Shown one piece after another: positions 15,731 through 23,508 of a stretch of 40,016 bases of DNA. The position numbers were made by a program, and so were the translations under genes. The notes beneath the pieces were generated by a model. That model had not been told where the DNA came from and ran no database searches. It saw nothing but the letters and a program-made list of their open reading frames with translations. The DNA is taken from contig JALUPA010000065.1 of NCBI GenBank assembly GCA_027054335.1, forward strand, positions 1 through 40,016. The letters are read 5' to 3'. This DNA is from Ardenticatenaceae bacterium (GTDB lineage Bacteria; Chloroflexota; Anaerolineae; Promineifilales; Promineifilaceae). Every line of letters begins with the position of its first letter. Position 1 is the stretch's first letter.

Positions 15731-16051
15731 TTACATCCCAAAGAGGGATTGTAACTTCATCACGCTGTTCAGGTCGCCGTCTACTTTGACCTTGCCGGAC
15801 ATAAAAGCCATCATCGGATTGAGCTTACCGCTCATCATGTCCGCATAATCTCCGGCGTCCATCTTGACGGTGGCGTTAGCACCTTCAGCCGCGCCATCGT
15901 CTACGGAGGCTTTGCCGTCGGCCACTTTCACCGTCCAGTCGCCGCCATTGTCGCCGGTCAGGCTGAATACGACGGCCAGGTTAATGTCTCCTGCTTTGGA
16001 CACATCTAATTTATCAGGCATATTGGCAAAAATTTCTGCTGGTGTTGTCAT
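15731..16051 (-). CDS. SCP2 sterol-binding-domain protein
   Basis: 106 residues, CAGGAGAC upstream of the ATG. The single domain matches the SCP2 fold: AEIFANMPDKLD at the start, INLAVVFSLTG, WTVKVADGKASVDDG, ATVKMDAGDYADMMSGKLNP and AFMSGKVKVDGDL, then a C-terminal MKLQSLFGM. These proteins hold a hydrophobic tunnel for lipids or acyl chains. Cytoplasmic; no partner genes nearby indicate a specific ligand. Its leader is the heptanucleotide array at 16061-16145. Confidence 0.9.
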   Translation of the reverse strand: MTTPAEIFANMPDKLDVSKAGDINLAVVFSLTGDNGGDWTVKVADGKASVDDGAAEGANATVKMDAGDYADMMSGKLNPMMAFMSGKVKVDGDLNSVMKLQSLFGM

Positions 16052-16060
16052 TTGTGTCTC

Positions 16061-16145
16061 CTGTTTATAGGTAATTGGGTAGTTGGTAATTAAGTAATTA
16101 GGTAATTACTTAATTACTCAGTTACTCAATTACAAATTACGAATC
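16061..16145. repeat. heptanucleotide array (GGTAATT family) with inverted half
   Basis: About six units related to GGTAATT/AAGTAAT followed by about five units of the complement (TAATTAC, TCAGTTA, CTCAATT). Can form a long AT-rich hairpin in the SCP2 leader region. Confidence 0.7.
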
Positions 16146-16222
16146 ATTCCAAACCTGTCCAAAGTATAACAACGGCCGTAACCGTGTCAAGATTACAGAA
16201 CGGTACCCAGATTAAGGGCATA

Positions 16223-16456
16223 ATGGGCCGTATGAGACAAATTTCCCGCTTTCCCCAACGAATCTGGTGGAGTACGGCCGTCCTCCTTCTTATCTTGGCG
16301 GCCTGCACCAGCGCCCCACCCGAACAGGCCGGAACTGACGTGCCGCCGGACAAAGCTGCAGCCGCCGCCAAATACGCCGACTACACCATCGTCACCCTCC
16401 TGCCCCGCGACGCCATTCCCGCCATAGACAATCCCCGCTTCCTCTCCGCCGCTGTA
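16223..16456 (+). pseudogene. truncated DUF3179-family lipoprotein gene (5' end only)
   Basis: ATG 16223 with AAGGG upstream begins a leader with RIWWSTAVLLLILAAC, a hydrophobic stretch with lipobox, then a Pro/Ala linker and YTIVTLLPRDAIPAIDNPRF, which is the start of DUF3179-type proteins. After FLSAA (about residue 77, base 16454) the similarity ends and the frame enters a REP-like hairpin and the antisense of a toxin gene. The rest of the expected 300 or so residues is absent from the window. The open frame to 16735 is therefore a fusion artefact. Confidence 0.65.
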
Positions 16457-16481
16457 TACGTTCAGCCCCCTCGTCCCCCTC

Positions 16482-16524
16482 GTTCCACGCTTCGCGTGGA
16501 ATGCCCTTTCAGACGCTCCGCGTC
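16482..16524. repeat. REP-like double hairpin at a rearrangement junction
   Basis: Two adjacent hairpins: TTCCACG-CTTCG-CGTGGAA (16483-16501) and GACGC-TCC-GCGTC (16512-16524). The order and sequence resemble the widespread GTTCCCACGC...GCGTGGGAA plus GACGC..GCGTC REP class that is mobilised by REP-associated transposases; no transposase is encoded here. Confidence 0.6.
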
Positions 16525-16798
16525 GATCTTCCTGTCCTTCGCAGAAACAGTACTGACATTCGGCAACGTATCGGCATTCCTCACAAATCACAAAAATAAT
16601 TCGGAAGTTTCTCCCCACTCTGGCGCTGCGGCAGCCTCGCAAATCCAGCCTGCCAGAAACCCGCCCAAGCCGTTCAGTGCGATCATAAGGATTAGCCCGG
16701 ATTTGCTCCACTCTACGCCGAATGCGTTGGCGTAAATTCGAGTAACGAGCAAGATTTCGGGCAAACCGATCTTCATAAACAGCTTGATATTCACCCAT
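16525..16798 (-). pseudogene. RelE/ParE-type toxin, 3' end lost
   Basis: ATG 16796-16798 overlaps the antitoxin stop by 8 bases. About 91 residues match a RelE-like toxin family: YEDRFARNLARYSNLRQRI, RVEQIRANPYDRTERLGRV, LDLRGCRSARVGRNFRIIF and VAECQYCFCEG. Family members usually end 12-15 residues later in a strand like VVFLTVGPH. Here the sequence turns into a translated REP hairpin (EDRRGASERAFHAKRG) and then the antisense of the DUF3179 remnant, with the frame open to 16193. The product would be a 201-residue chimera, probably inactive. Confidence 0.7.
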
Positions 16799-17021
16799 TC
16801 CAAATTTCTTCGTGGGTATGGAACTTTAGCTGCCCAGATTCCTTCCGTTCGAGAATATCTTCCATATCCTCATAAAGAGGCGATTCCTTGTCGAGATAAG
16901 AAATCTCCTGGGCGGCAAACTCCATCAATTCTTCACGAACCACCTTGCGAATGATTCCTTCTAATTGCCGGATGGTCAGCGTAACTTCAACTTCTTGTGC
17001 TGCCGATATGTCATTAGTCAT
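16791..17021 (-). CDS. antitoxin of a type II toxin-antitoxin pair
   Basis: 76 residues from ATG 17019-17021, with AAGGAAG upstream; the longer frame to 17126 lacks a ribosome site. N-terminal VEVTLTIRQLEGIIRKVVREEL is helical and the C-terminus SPLYEDMEDILERKESGQLKFHTHEEIWN is the toxin-wrapping tail seen in small antitoxins encoded ahead of this RelE family. Gene order antitoxin-toxin with an 8-bp overlap is standard. The toxin partner is damaged, so the antitoxin is now possibly orphan. No ACGGCCGT occurs in either gene, consistent with acquisition. Confidence 0.75.
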   Translation of the reverse strand: MTNDISAAQEVEVTLTIRQLEGIIRKVVREELMEFAAQEISYLDKESPLYEDMEDILERKESGQLKFHTHEEIWNG

Positions 17022-17253
17022 CACTATTCTTCCTTCAAAACCGCTAACTGCACCCTGTTCCACAGATACAAATCGAGCTAAATATCCTCTAATACCAACC
17101 ACCGCACAATTTTTACTAAAACACAATCCTGCTTGACGAAAGTATAAAACTTTACCACTTGTTTAGCAATAGGGTCACGCCTCACGCATCACGCACCATT
17201 CTTAACGTTTCCTCAATGATCTCCCCCTAATCCCGCTACAGAACCTTCCCCGG

Positions 17254-17283
17254 TTGTCAAACTTTTTTACAATGTGCTAGAAT
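17254..17283 (+). promoter_or_regulatory. sigma70-type promoter for the GH-A gene cluster
   Basis: TTGTCA, an 18-bp spacer, and TAGAAT. The predicted start near 17290 coincides with the inverted repeat CGCTCCGGC/GCCGGAGCG, which would form a 5'-end stem in the mRNA or act as an operator. Confidence 0.55.
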
Positions 17284-17358
17284 CGCCCACGCTCCGGCCT
17301 ATACTGCCGGAGCGTTTGCAATAGTAACGAAGACGCACCGCGCCTTGCGTAAACCATT

Positions 17359-17400
17359 CACGTAGCACGTTTCACGCATCACGTGCCGCGTCTTCACGCA
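17359..17400. repeat. heptanucleotide array (unit CACGTNN/CACGCAT)
   Basis: CACGTAG, CACGTTT, CACGCAT, CACGTGC and further units follow in 7-bp register up to the ribosome site of the next gene. A shorter array of the same family lies at 17175-17200. Confidence 0.65.
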
Positions 17401-17417
17401 ATTGGAGGTTGATGATC

Positions 17418-20400
17418 ATGGAAGAGGAACACCCGGATAATAAGGCGGAGACACAGGTCACACCACCGGAAGATAACGAAACTCCGGAAGTGAGCAGTGA
17501 TTCGAGTAACAAGTCTAAAGGTTTGATTATTGGCGGTGTGGTGGTGGTAGCCTTACTCATCATCGCCGGTTTATTTTTACCCCCGATCTCTTTGGGAGAA
17601 CGTTTGAGCGGCGGCAGCGACGAGCCGGAAACGGCCGCAGCCACAGAAGCCGCTCCCCCAGAAGAAGGCGCAGCAGAAACAGAGACAAACACCAGCGTCC
17701 CCGGCGAGTTTGAGATGATGGTGAGCGACTCCAATACGGCCGTCAACGTGACGGCCGTGCCCGCCAGCGACATGGCCTCGGCCGGCGTCGGCCCCCTGCC
17801 CACTTACGTTGCCGTGCAAAGCAACGTCTACGTCGTCGCGGCCGACGCCCCCGCCAGCGGCCAGGTCGCCATCAAATACCCCCCTAACAGCAACCCGGCC
17901 ACCCTGGACATCTACGGTTGGGACGGCAGTAACTGGTTCTTCGTCCCCACCCAGATTGACGCGGCCAACCAGCAGCTAGTCACCCTGGAACCGGCCGGCT
18001 ACCAGGCGTATACCCTGGTCAACACTGACGTTCAAACCGTGGCCGTCGGCGGTACGGTGCTGTCTGACGTGCCGGAAGCAGTCAAGCCGTTCCTGACCGA
18101 ACTGATGGCCGGCGCGCTGCTGCTGGCTGGCAATGGCGACCTTCAGGGGGACGCCCCGGACGTTTCCGGGAATGATATAGACACCTACCTCCGGGTTACC
18201 AACGTCGGTGCGGTGGTAGACCAGGCTTCCCTGTCTGCCTTTTTGGGCGATACGACAGCCCAGGGCAATCAGCTTAACGCGCTGGTGAATACGGCCGTAT
18301 CCGGTGGTTACAGCGGCATCAATCTGGATTACCAGGGTGTGGACGACAGCCAGACGGCCGCCTTTACCAGCTTCGTGCAAAGCCTGGCCGACGCCCTGCA
18401 CGCCCAAGACCTCAAATTGATCGTCACCCTGGGCGCGCCCCAGGAGACCGGCGGCGCCTGGGACAGCGGCGGCCAGGATTGGGACGCCCTCGGCCAGATT
18501 GCCGACATCGTGTACATCCAGATGCCCCTCGACCCCACCGCCTACGGCACAGACGGTCTGGCCGAGAAATTATTGGAATGGGGCAGCCATCAGATTGACC
18601 GCACCAAACTGGTCGCCCTGGTGCAGTCCAGCGCCGTAGACCGTATCGGTGAAGCCTTCACCGGACTGTCTAACCAGGACGCCCTGGCTAACTTTGGCAG
18701 CCTGGAATTCATCGCTGGCGGCGAGCAAGTCGGCCCCGGTGAACCGATAGAAGCAGCCCTGGTGGGCAGCGCCTCGCCCCTGGAATGGGACGGTGCAGCC
18801 CTGACCTACCGCTACAGCTATGAAGATGAAAACGGCCAGACCCACATCGTCTGGCTGGGTAACCCGGCCTCCCTGGCCCAACGGCTGGAAATAGCCGACA
18901 AATTCAATCTCAAAGGCGTAGCCATACGCAATCTGGAAAGTCTGACGCAGGAAGCCGGGCTGGACGCTGCCTTTGCCAGCGCCGTCAGCGACGCTGCCTT
19001 GCCGGAAGCGTCGGGCGCAGCTATTGTCTGGACTATCCGCGACGAGACGGACAGCGTGATTGCCAGCAATAGCGGCAGTGACATGATTTTTAGTTGGGCA
19101 GGCAGCGCCGAACCGGGCAGCTATACCCTCAACGTCGAGTTTGCCCTGGGCGACACCGTGCTGCCTTTGGCGTCTGCGGCCATTGCCGTGGGTGAACCTG
19201 AAGAAGAAGTGGCGGAAGAAGCCCCGGCGGAAGAAACAAACCCAGAAGAAGCGGGATCGGCTACGGCCGTAGGCCCCGGTGACGCTGACGCTGTGGTGCG
19301 TGTGGATTCCAACGTGCGCGTCGGCCCCGGCGTCATTTACGGTCTCGTTACCGGCGGTATTCAGAGCGGCACCAAAGTGCCCGTCATCGGCCGTGACGAG
19401 AACGCCACCTGGCTCTACATCCTCATGCCTGACGGCCAGACTAAAGGCTGGATTTTTGGCGAACTGCTCGACTTAAATCCCAATCTGGACATTTCCGCTC
19501 TGGAAGAAATTGAAGTGACCGCGACAGCCTTGCCGCCCAGCAACGGCGGCGGCGGATCAGATGATGGCGGTGGAGGCGGCTCCAATCCGCCACCCCCGGT
19601 ATCCGCACCGCCGGTGACCAATGCCAGCTTTGAACTGGGCGGCCAGACCCACACCTTTGCCAACCCGCAAATTATGAGTGTGGCGGGCATGAATTGGGTA
19701 AAATTCCAGCAAAAATGGGGGCCGGGCGCCAATCCGGCTGACCTGGCCGGGCGTATCAACAACGCGCGCGGCGCGGGCTTCAAAGTGCTGTTAAGCATTC
19801 CCGGCACGCCTTATCCAGACAGTATTAACTACACCGAATATGTGCAATATCTGGGTGGCGTAGCTGCTTTGGGGCCGGACGCCATCGAAGTCTGGAATGA
19901 ACAAAATATTGACTTTGAATGGCCGGCCGGCCAGATTGACCCGGCTTCCTACGTGAACAATATGCTGGCTCCGGCTTACAACGCCATCAAATCGGCCAAT
20001 CCCAACGTGATGGTGATCAGCGGCGCGCCCGCTCCTACCGGTTTTGACAACGGTACCAACGCCTGGGGAGACAGCCGCTATATTGCCGGGATGGCCGCAG
20101 CCGGCGCCGCCAATTACATGGATTGCGTCGGTGTGCATTACAATGAAGGGATCATACCGCCATCACAAACCAGTGGAGACCCCCGCGGCGGACACTATAC
20201 GCGCTATTTCTGGGGGATGGTGAATACCTATTACAACACCTTTGGCGGCAAGTCTTTATGCTTCACCGAGTTAGGTTATCTCTCTGGCGAAGATTATGGC
20301 GGCGTTCCTGCTCGTTTTGGTTGGGCGGCCAACACAACCATAGCACAACAGGCTGCCTGGCTAGCCGAAGCCGCCAGTTTGTCAGCCAGCAGCGGTAAAG

Positions 20401-20531
20401 TGCGCTTGATGATCGTCTTCAACGTGGATTTCACCCAATGGGGTGATGATCCGCAAGCCGGTTACGCCATGATTCGCAAGGATGGCAGTTGTCCGTCCTG
20501 CCAGACGTTGGGGCAGGTGATGGGGCGGTAA
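17418..20531 (+). CDS. membrane-anchored multidomain protein: GH18-like, SH3 and clan GH-A domains
   Basis: 1037 residues. ATG 17418 is chosen (GGAGG 9 bases upstream); ATG 17412 is too close to it. Order: acidic N-terminus; one membrane segment GLIIGGVVVVALLIIAGLFL (about 35-54); acidic/Ala linker; a beta-rich region; a GH18-like barrel (about 255-505) whose catalytic motif reads SGINLDYQ in place of DGxDxDxE, so the acid Glu is Gln; a Glu/Ala linker; bacterial SH3 domain (about 620-690, VRVDSNVRVGPG and KGWIFGELLDL); a Gly/Pro/Asp linker; and a C-terminal GH-A barrel (about 730-1037) with IEVWNEQN (acid/base Glu) and CFTELGY (nucleophile Glu). Probably outside the cell, binding or cutting wall or matrix polysaccharide. 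First of three GH-A paralogues. Confidence 0.8.
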   Translation: MEEEHPDNKAETQVTPPEDNETPEVSSDSSNKSKGLIIGGVVVVALLIIAGLFLPPISLGERLSGGSDEPETAAATEAAPPEEGAAETETNTSVPGEFEMMVSDSNTAVNVTAVPASDMASAGVGPLPTYVAVQSNVYVVAADAPASGQVAIKYPPNSNPATLDIYGWDGSNWFFVPTQIDAANQQLVTLEPAGYQAYTLVNTDVQTVAVGGTVLSDVPEAVKPFLTELMAGALLLAGNGDLQGDAPDVSGNDIDTYLRVTNVGAVVDQASLSAFLGDTTAQGNQLNALVNTAVSGGYSGINLDYQGVDDSQTAAFTSFVQSLADALHAQDLKLIVTLGAPQETGGAWDSGGQDWDALGQIADIVYIQMPLDPTAYGTDGLAEKLLEWGSHQIDRTKLVALVQSSAVDRIGEAFTGLSNQDALANFGSLEFIAGGEQVGPGEPIEAALVGSASPLEWDGAALTYRYSYEDENGQTHIVWLGNPASLAQRLEIADKFNLKGVAIRNLESLTQEAGLDAAFASAVSDAALPEASGAAIVWTIRDETDSVIASNSGSDMIFSWAGSAEPGSYTLNVEFALGDTVLPLASAAIAVGEPEEEVAEEAPAEETNPEEAGSATAVGPGDADAVVRVDSNVRVGPGVIYGLVTGGIQSGTKVPVIGRDENATWLYILMPDGQTKGWIFGELLDLNPNLDISALEEIEVTATALPPSNGGGGSDDGGGGGSNPPPPVSAPPVTNASFELGGQTHTFANPQIMSVAGMNWVKFQQKWGPGANPADLAGRINNARGAGFKVLLSIPGTPYPDSINYTEYVQYLGGVAALGPDAIEVWNEQNIDFEWPAGQIDPASYVNNMLAPAYNAIKSANPNVMVISGAPAPTGFDNGTNAWGDSRYIAGMAAAGAANYMDCVGVHYNEGIIPPSQTSGDPRGGHYTRYFWGMVNTYYNTFGGKSLCFTELGYLSGEDYGGVPARFGWAANTTIAQQAAWLAEAASLSASSGKVRLMIVFNVDFTQWGDDPQAGYAMIRKDGSCPSCQTLGQVMGR

Positions 20532-20588
20532 TCGGTAAGCGGTAAGCAGTGATCGGTAAACCGATTACTGACCACTGATTACCGAAAA
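20528..20588. repeat. heptanucleotide array (unit TAAGCGG/TAATCGG) with inverted half
   Basis: TAATCGG, TAAGCGG, TAAGCAG, TGATCGG, TAAACCG then ATTACTG, ACCACTG, ATTACCG: eight 7-bp units whose second half complements the first. It fills the gap between the first and second GH-A genes. Confidence 0.75.
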
Positions 20589-20597
20589 AGGTGATAT

Positions 20598-21923
20598 ATG
20601 AAACTACTAAAAGGTTTTTTATTGCTGTTGGTCGGAGTCGTATTTTTGGCAGCGTGCGGCAGCGGGGATGAGGAAGCGCCGACGCCGATAGTGGAACAGA
20701 CAGCAGCGACGCCAACGACGGCCGTACCTGCCGCTGCTGCCACATTACCGCCGCCGGTGGTAAAAGTGGAAGGCGAGGGAGTTGAAGCGGGTGGGGATAC
20801 GGCCGTATCTCCCGAACAAGCGCCGCCTGAAACCAATTCTGCCATTATACGGCCGTGGCCCGCAGACAAATTCGGCTATGGCGTCCAGGTTCATGGCAAC
20901 GCCACCGTCGGCGACCCGGCTGTGGTTATGGATGTAACCCGTAACCAGTTGGGCATGAACTGGATCAAAATGCAGATGCAGTGGTGGCTGATTCATCCCT
21001 CCCCGGATGCCGGGCAATGGTTCTTTTACGACGCGGTGGTGGACGAAGCCAACAAAAACGGCCTGAACCTGATGATCAGTGTCGTCGGCGCGCCGGAATG
21101 GACGCGGGCGGCTGGCAACCGGGAAGGCCCGCCGGACGATTACAACGAGTACGCCAAATTTCTCACGGAACTGATCAACCGCTACCCCGGCCAGATCGGG
21201 GCCATTGAAGTGTGGAATGAGCAAAATCTGGACCGGGAATGGAAAACGGCCAACGGCGTCAGCCCGGAAGATTACGTAAAGTTTCTGGAAGTAGCCAATA
21301 ACGCCATCAAAGCGGCTGATCCCGACATTATCGTGATTAGCGGAGCGCTGGCCCCCACGGGCAGCGGCGACTGGATTGCCTGGGCGGATGATTTTGAGTG
21401 GCTGGACCGGGCTTTGGCTGCCGGAATGCTGAATTATGCCGACTGCGTAGGCGTACATCACAACGGGTACAACATTGGCCCGGACGTGACGTTTGAAGAT
21501 GCGCCCAATGATCCGGAAGCGGCTACGGCCGTATTCCGCGGCCCCTTCGATAATCCGCACCACAGTTGGAGCTTCAAAACCACGCTGGACACTTACGCGC
21601 AAAAAGCCCAGGCGATTGATCCCAACGCCAAATTGTGCGTCACCGAATTTGGCTGGGCCAGCCGTGAAGGGTATGATACCGCGCCGGTCGGTTTTGAGTT
21701 TGCCAATGACAATACGCTGGAAGAACAGGCCCAATACATCACCCAGGCCTTCCAGCTCATGCACGATTCCGGCAATGTGTGGCTGGCCTTCCTCTTCAAC
21801 TTTGACTTTGGCAACAAGGGCAGCGGCCCCACAGACGATCCCGTACCCTACAGCATTCTTGACGTGAACGGCGCGCCCCGTCCCGCTTTTGGGGCGCTGG
21901 CCGCAATGGATAAACCAGATTGA
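20598..21923 (+). CDS. GH-A-fold glycoside-hydrolase-like lipoprotein (second paralogue)
   Basis: 441 residues; AAAGGTGAT precedes the ATG. Signal peptide MKLLKGFLLLLVGVVFLAAC with a lipobox Cys at 20, then a Pro/Thr/Ala linker to about residue 90 and a clan GH-A barrel. MNWIKMQMQWW, IGAIEVWNEQNLDREW (acid/base Glu), IIVISGALAPTG, YADCVGVHHNGY and CVTEFGWASREG (nucleophile Glu) align with the C-terminal domain of the upstream gene. Family GH39/GH5-like; substrate unknown. Extracytoplasmic and membrane-anchored. It follows the first paralogue by 66 bp, occupied by a heptanucleotide hairpin. Confidence 0.85.
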   Translation: MKLLKGFLLLLVGVVFLAACGSGDEEAPTPIVEQTAATPTTAVPAAAATLPPPVVKVEGEGVEAGGDTAVSPEQAPPETNSAIIRPWPADKFGYGVQVHGNATVGDPAVVMDVTRNQLGMNWIKMQMQWWLIHPSPDAGQWFFYDAVVDEANKNGLNLMISVVGAPEWTRAAGNREGPPDDYNEYAKFLTELINRYPGQIGAIEVWNEQNLDREWKTANGVSPEDYVKFLEVANNAIKAADPDIIVISGALAPTGSGDWIAWADDFEWLDRALAAGMLNYADCVGVHHNGYNIGPDVTFEDAPNDPEAATAVFRGPFDNPHHSWSFKTTLDTYAQKAQAIDPNAKLCVTEFGWASREGYDTAPVGFEFANDNTLEEQAQYITQAFQLMHDSGNVWLAFLFNFDFGNKGSGPTDDPVPYSILDVNGAPRPAFGALAAMDKPD

Positions 21924-21985
21924 TGCGTGATGTGTGATGTGTGATGTGTGAAAACAGTCACACATTACACATCACGTAACACGCC
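21922..21985. repeat. heptanucleotide array (unit GATGTGT) with inverted half
   Basis: GATGCGT, three GATGTGT units, then GTCACAC, ATTACAC, ATCACGT, AACACGC: a 7-bp-periodic fold-back that fills the whole gap between the second and third GH-A genes and includes the stop codon of the former. Confidence 0.75.
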
Positions 21986-21987
21986 CC

Positions 21988-23220
21988 ATGTCCCGCCTTC
22001 TTTTTCTGGCAATCATTGGTTTGCTGGCATTGGCCGGATGTCAGGGCGAAACGCCGTCCGCGGTGACGGCCGTACCTACCACCCTCCCCACGCCAACGGC
22101 CGCAAAGCCTCTGCCGCTGCCTCCCCCGGCCATCAGCATTGATAATACGCCGGTTCCGGCTCCGGCACGGCCGTTACCCCCCGGCCAACTCTTCCGATCC
22201 CCCGAATACGGCATCCAGGTAGCCCAATGGTGGAACGTAGACGACGTGCTGCCGCGCAACCTGGAAATGATCAACGAGATGGGCTTCGGCTGGGTCAAGC
22301 AAAATTTCCCCTGGCGGGACATTGAACCGGCGCAAAAAGGAGCTTACGATTGGTACCGGCCGGACCGCATCGTGGAGCAGGCCAATGCCGCCGGGCTGAA
22401 ACTGCTGGTGCGCCTGGACAGGCATCCCCTGTGGAGCGTGCAGCCCTACCTGCCCGACGAGCGCATCACTGAAAACCAACCCCCCTACAACTATCAGGAT
22501 TTTGGCGATTTTTGCTACGTCCTGGCTGACCGGTACAAAGGGCGCATTGCTGCCTACCAGGTGTGGAACGAACCCAATCTCAGCCGGGAATGGGGTAACC
22601 AGTCACCCAATCCGGCCGAATATACAGAATTGCTCAAAGTGTGCTACGAGAACATTAAGGCGGCCGATCCGGCAGTTATTGTCATCTCCGCCGGGCTGGC
22701 TCCGACGGGAACCCAGCCGCCGGACGCCATGCCGGACACAGACTTCTTGCAGGGCATGTATGACGCGGGGGCGGCCGACTATTTTGACGCCCTGGGCTTG
22801 AACGCCCCCGGCTATAAAGCGCCGCCAGACCTGCCCCCGGCAGAAGGTCTCAAACCAGAATGGGGCGGGCATCGCTGGAACGTGTTCCGTCACGTGGAGG
22901 ACATGCGGGAGATCATGGTGCAAAACGGGGACGCCGACAAGCAGGTTGCCATTTTGGAGACAGGCTGGATTTTGCAGCAGGATTTGCACCCCGATTACGT
23001 CTGGTTCGGGGTGACAGAGCAGCAGCAGGCAGAATACCTGGTAGGGGCATACCAGTATGCCAAAGAAAACTGGCAGCCCTGGATCGGCCTGATCACGGCT
23101 ATTTACATGGCAGATGCCAACTGGACGCCGGAAGCGAATGAGCAATACTGGTGGTCTATCGTGCTGCCGGACGGCACGCCCCGGCTGGCGTATGAGGCGC
23201 TGAAGAATATGCCGAAGTAA
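21988..23220 (+). CDS. GH-A-fold glycoside-hydrolase-like lipoprotein (third paralogue)
   Basis: 410 residues. Signal peptide MSRLLFLAIIGLLALAGC with a lipobox Cys at 18, a Pro-rich linker to about residue 70, then the GH-A barrel: YGIQVAQWWNVD, FGWVKQNFPWRDIEP, AAYQVWNEPNLSREW (acid/base Glu), VIVISAGLAPTG and VAILETGWILQQ (nucleophile Glu). More diverged than the other two, with NEPN instead of NEQN as in canonical GH-A enzymes. No clear ribosome site because the heptanucleotide hairpin ends 3 bp before the ATG; expression may depend on readthrough from upstream. Both catalytic Glu are present, so activity is plausible; the substrate is unknown. Confidence 0.85.
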   Translation: MSRLLFLAIIGLLALAGCQGETPSAVTAVPTTLPTPTAAKPLPLPPPAISIDNTPVPAPARPLPPGQLFRSPEYGIQVAQWWNVDDVLPRNLEMINEMGFGWVKQNFPWRDIEPAQKGAYDWYRPDRIVEQANAAGLKLLVRLDRHPLWSVQPYLPDERITENQPPYNYQDFGDFCYVLADRYKGRIAAYQVWNEPNLSREWGNQSPNPAEYTELLKVCYENIKAADPAVIVISAGLAPTGTQPPDAMPDTDFLQGMYDAGAADYFDALGLNAPGYKAPPDLPPAEGLKPEWGGHRWNVFRHVEDMREIMVQNGDADKQVAILETGWILQQDLHPDYVWFGVTEQQQAEYLVGAYQYAKENWQPWIGLITAIYMADANWTPEANEQYWWSIVLPDGTPRLAYEALKNMPK

Positions 23221-23508
23221 GGCGTATTTTGCCGTCATTCCGGGGTGTCGAGGGATCTTTCATCTTACGCTTGGCTGCAACGTAAGATTCCTCCGTTGGT
23301 GGAAATGACAAGTTGTGCCATTTCCCAACTTATCCCAAATATATCCCAAATCACAATTTGGGATATATTTGGGTAATAGGAATGATGTATTTCCTGCCGC
23401 TTGCCCAAAAAAGAAACAAAACCTGCTATAATCTGTCACGAAAACAAGCGGAGATGGGAGATCGGGAACCCACTTAAATCTTCAGTCTCCAAAATCTTAG
23501 TGACGTAA
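23221..23508. other. 288-bp intergenic region with two fold-back elements
   Basis: It contains ATCTTACG...CGTAAGAT within a REP-like phrase (about 23267-23288) and a perfect 18-bp inverted repeat (23334-23373). A short GGAGATG heptamer stretch lies at 23450-23470. No ORF with a ribosome site and no clear promoter is seen. Confidence 0.5.
23334..23373. repeat. perfect 18-bp inverted repeat with 4-nt loop
   Basis: CCCAAATATATCCCAAAT, loop CACA, ATTTGGGATATATTTGGG. Each arm itself holds a partial direct repeat of ATCCCAAAT. No T tract on either side, so it is not a standard terminator. Confidence 0.8.

Larger units (their letters stand above)
17022..17417. other. 396-bp intergenic region with promoter, inverted repeat and heptamer arrays
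   Basis: It holds two CACGCAT-type heptanucleotide arrays (17175-17200 and 17359-17400), a sigma70-like promoter (17254-17283) and an inverted repeat CGCTCCGGC-N7-GCCGGAGCG (17290-17314), all ahead of the gene at 17418. No ORF with a ribosome site is evident. Confidence 0.6.

Noticed and set aside
16184-16735. Intact 183-residue lipoprotein
   Set aside because: Only the first about 77 residues after the leader resemble DUF3179; the rest is a translated REP hairpin and antisense toxin sequence.
20745-21965. 406-codon frame antisense to the second GH-A gene
   Set aside because: Shadow of the sense gene; no start signal or recognisable domain.
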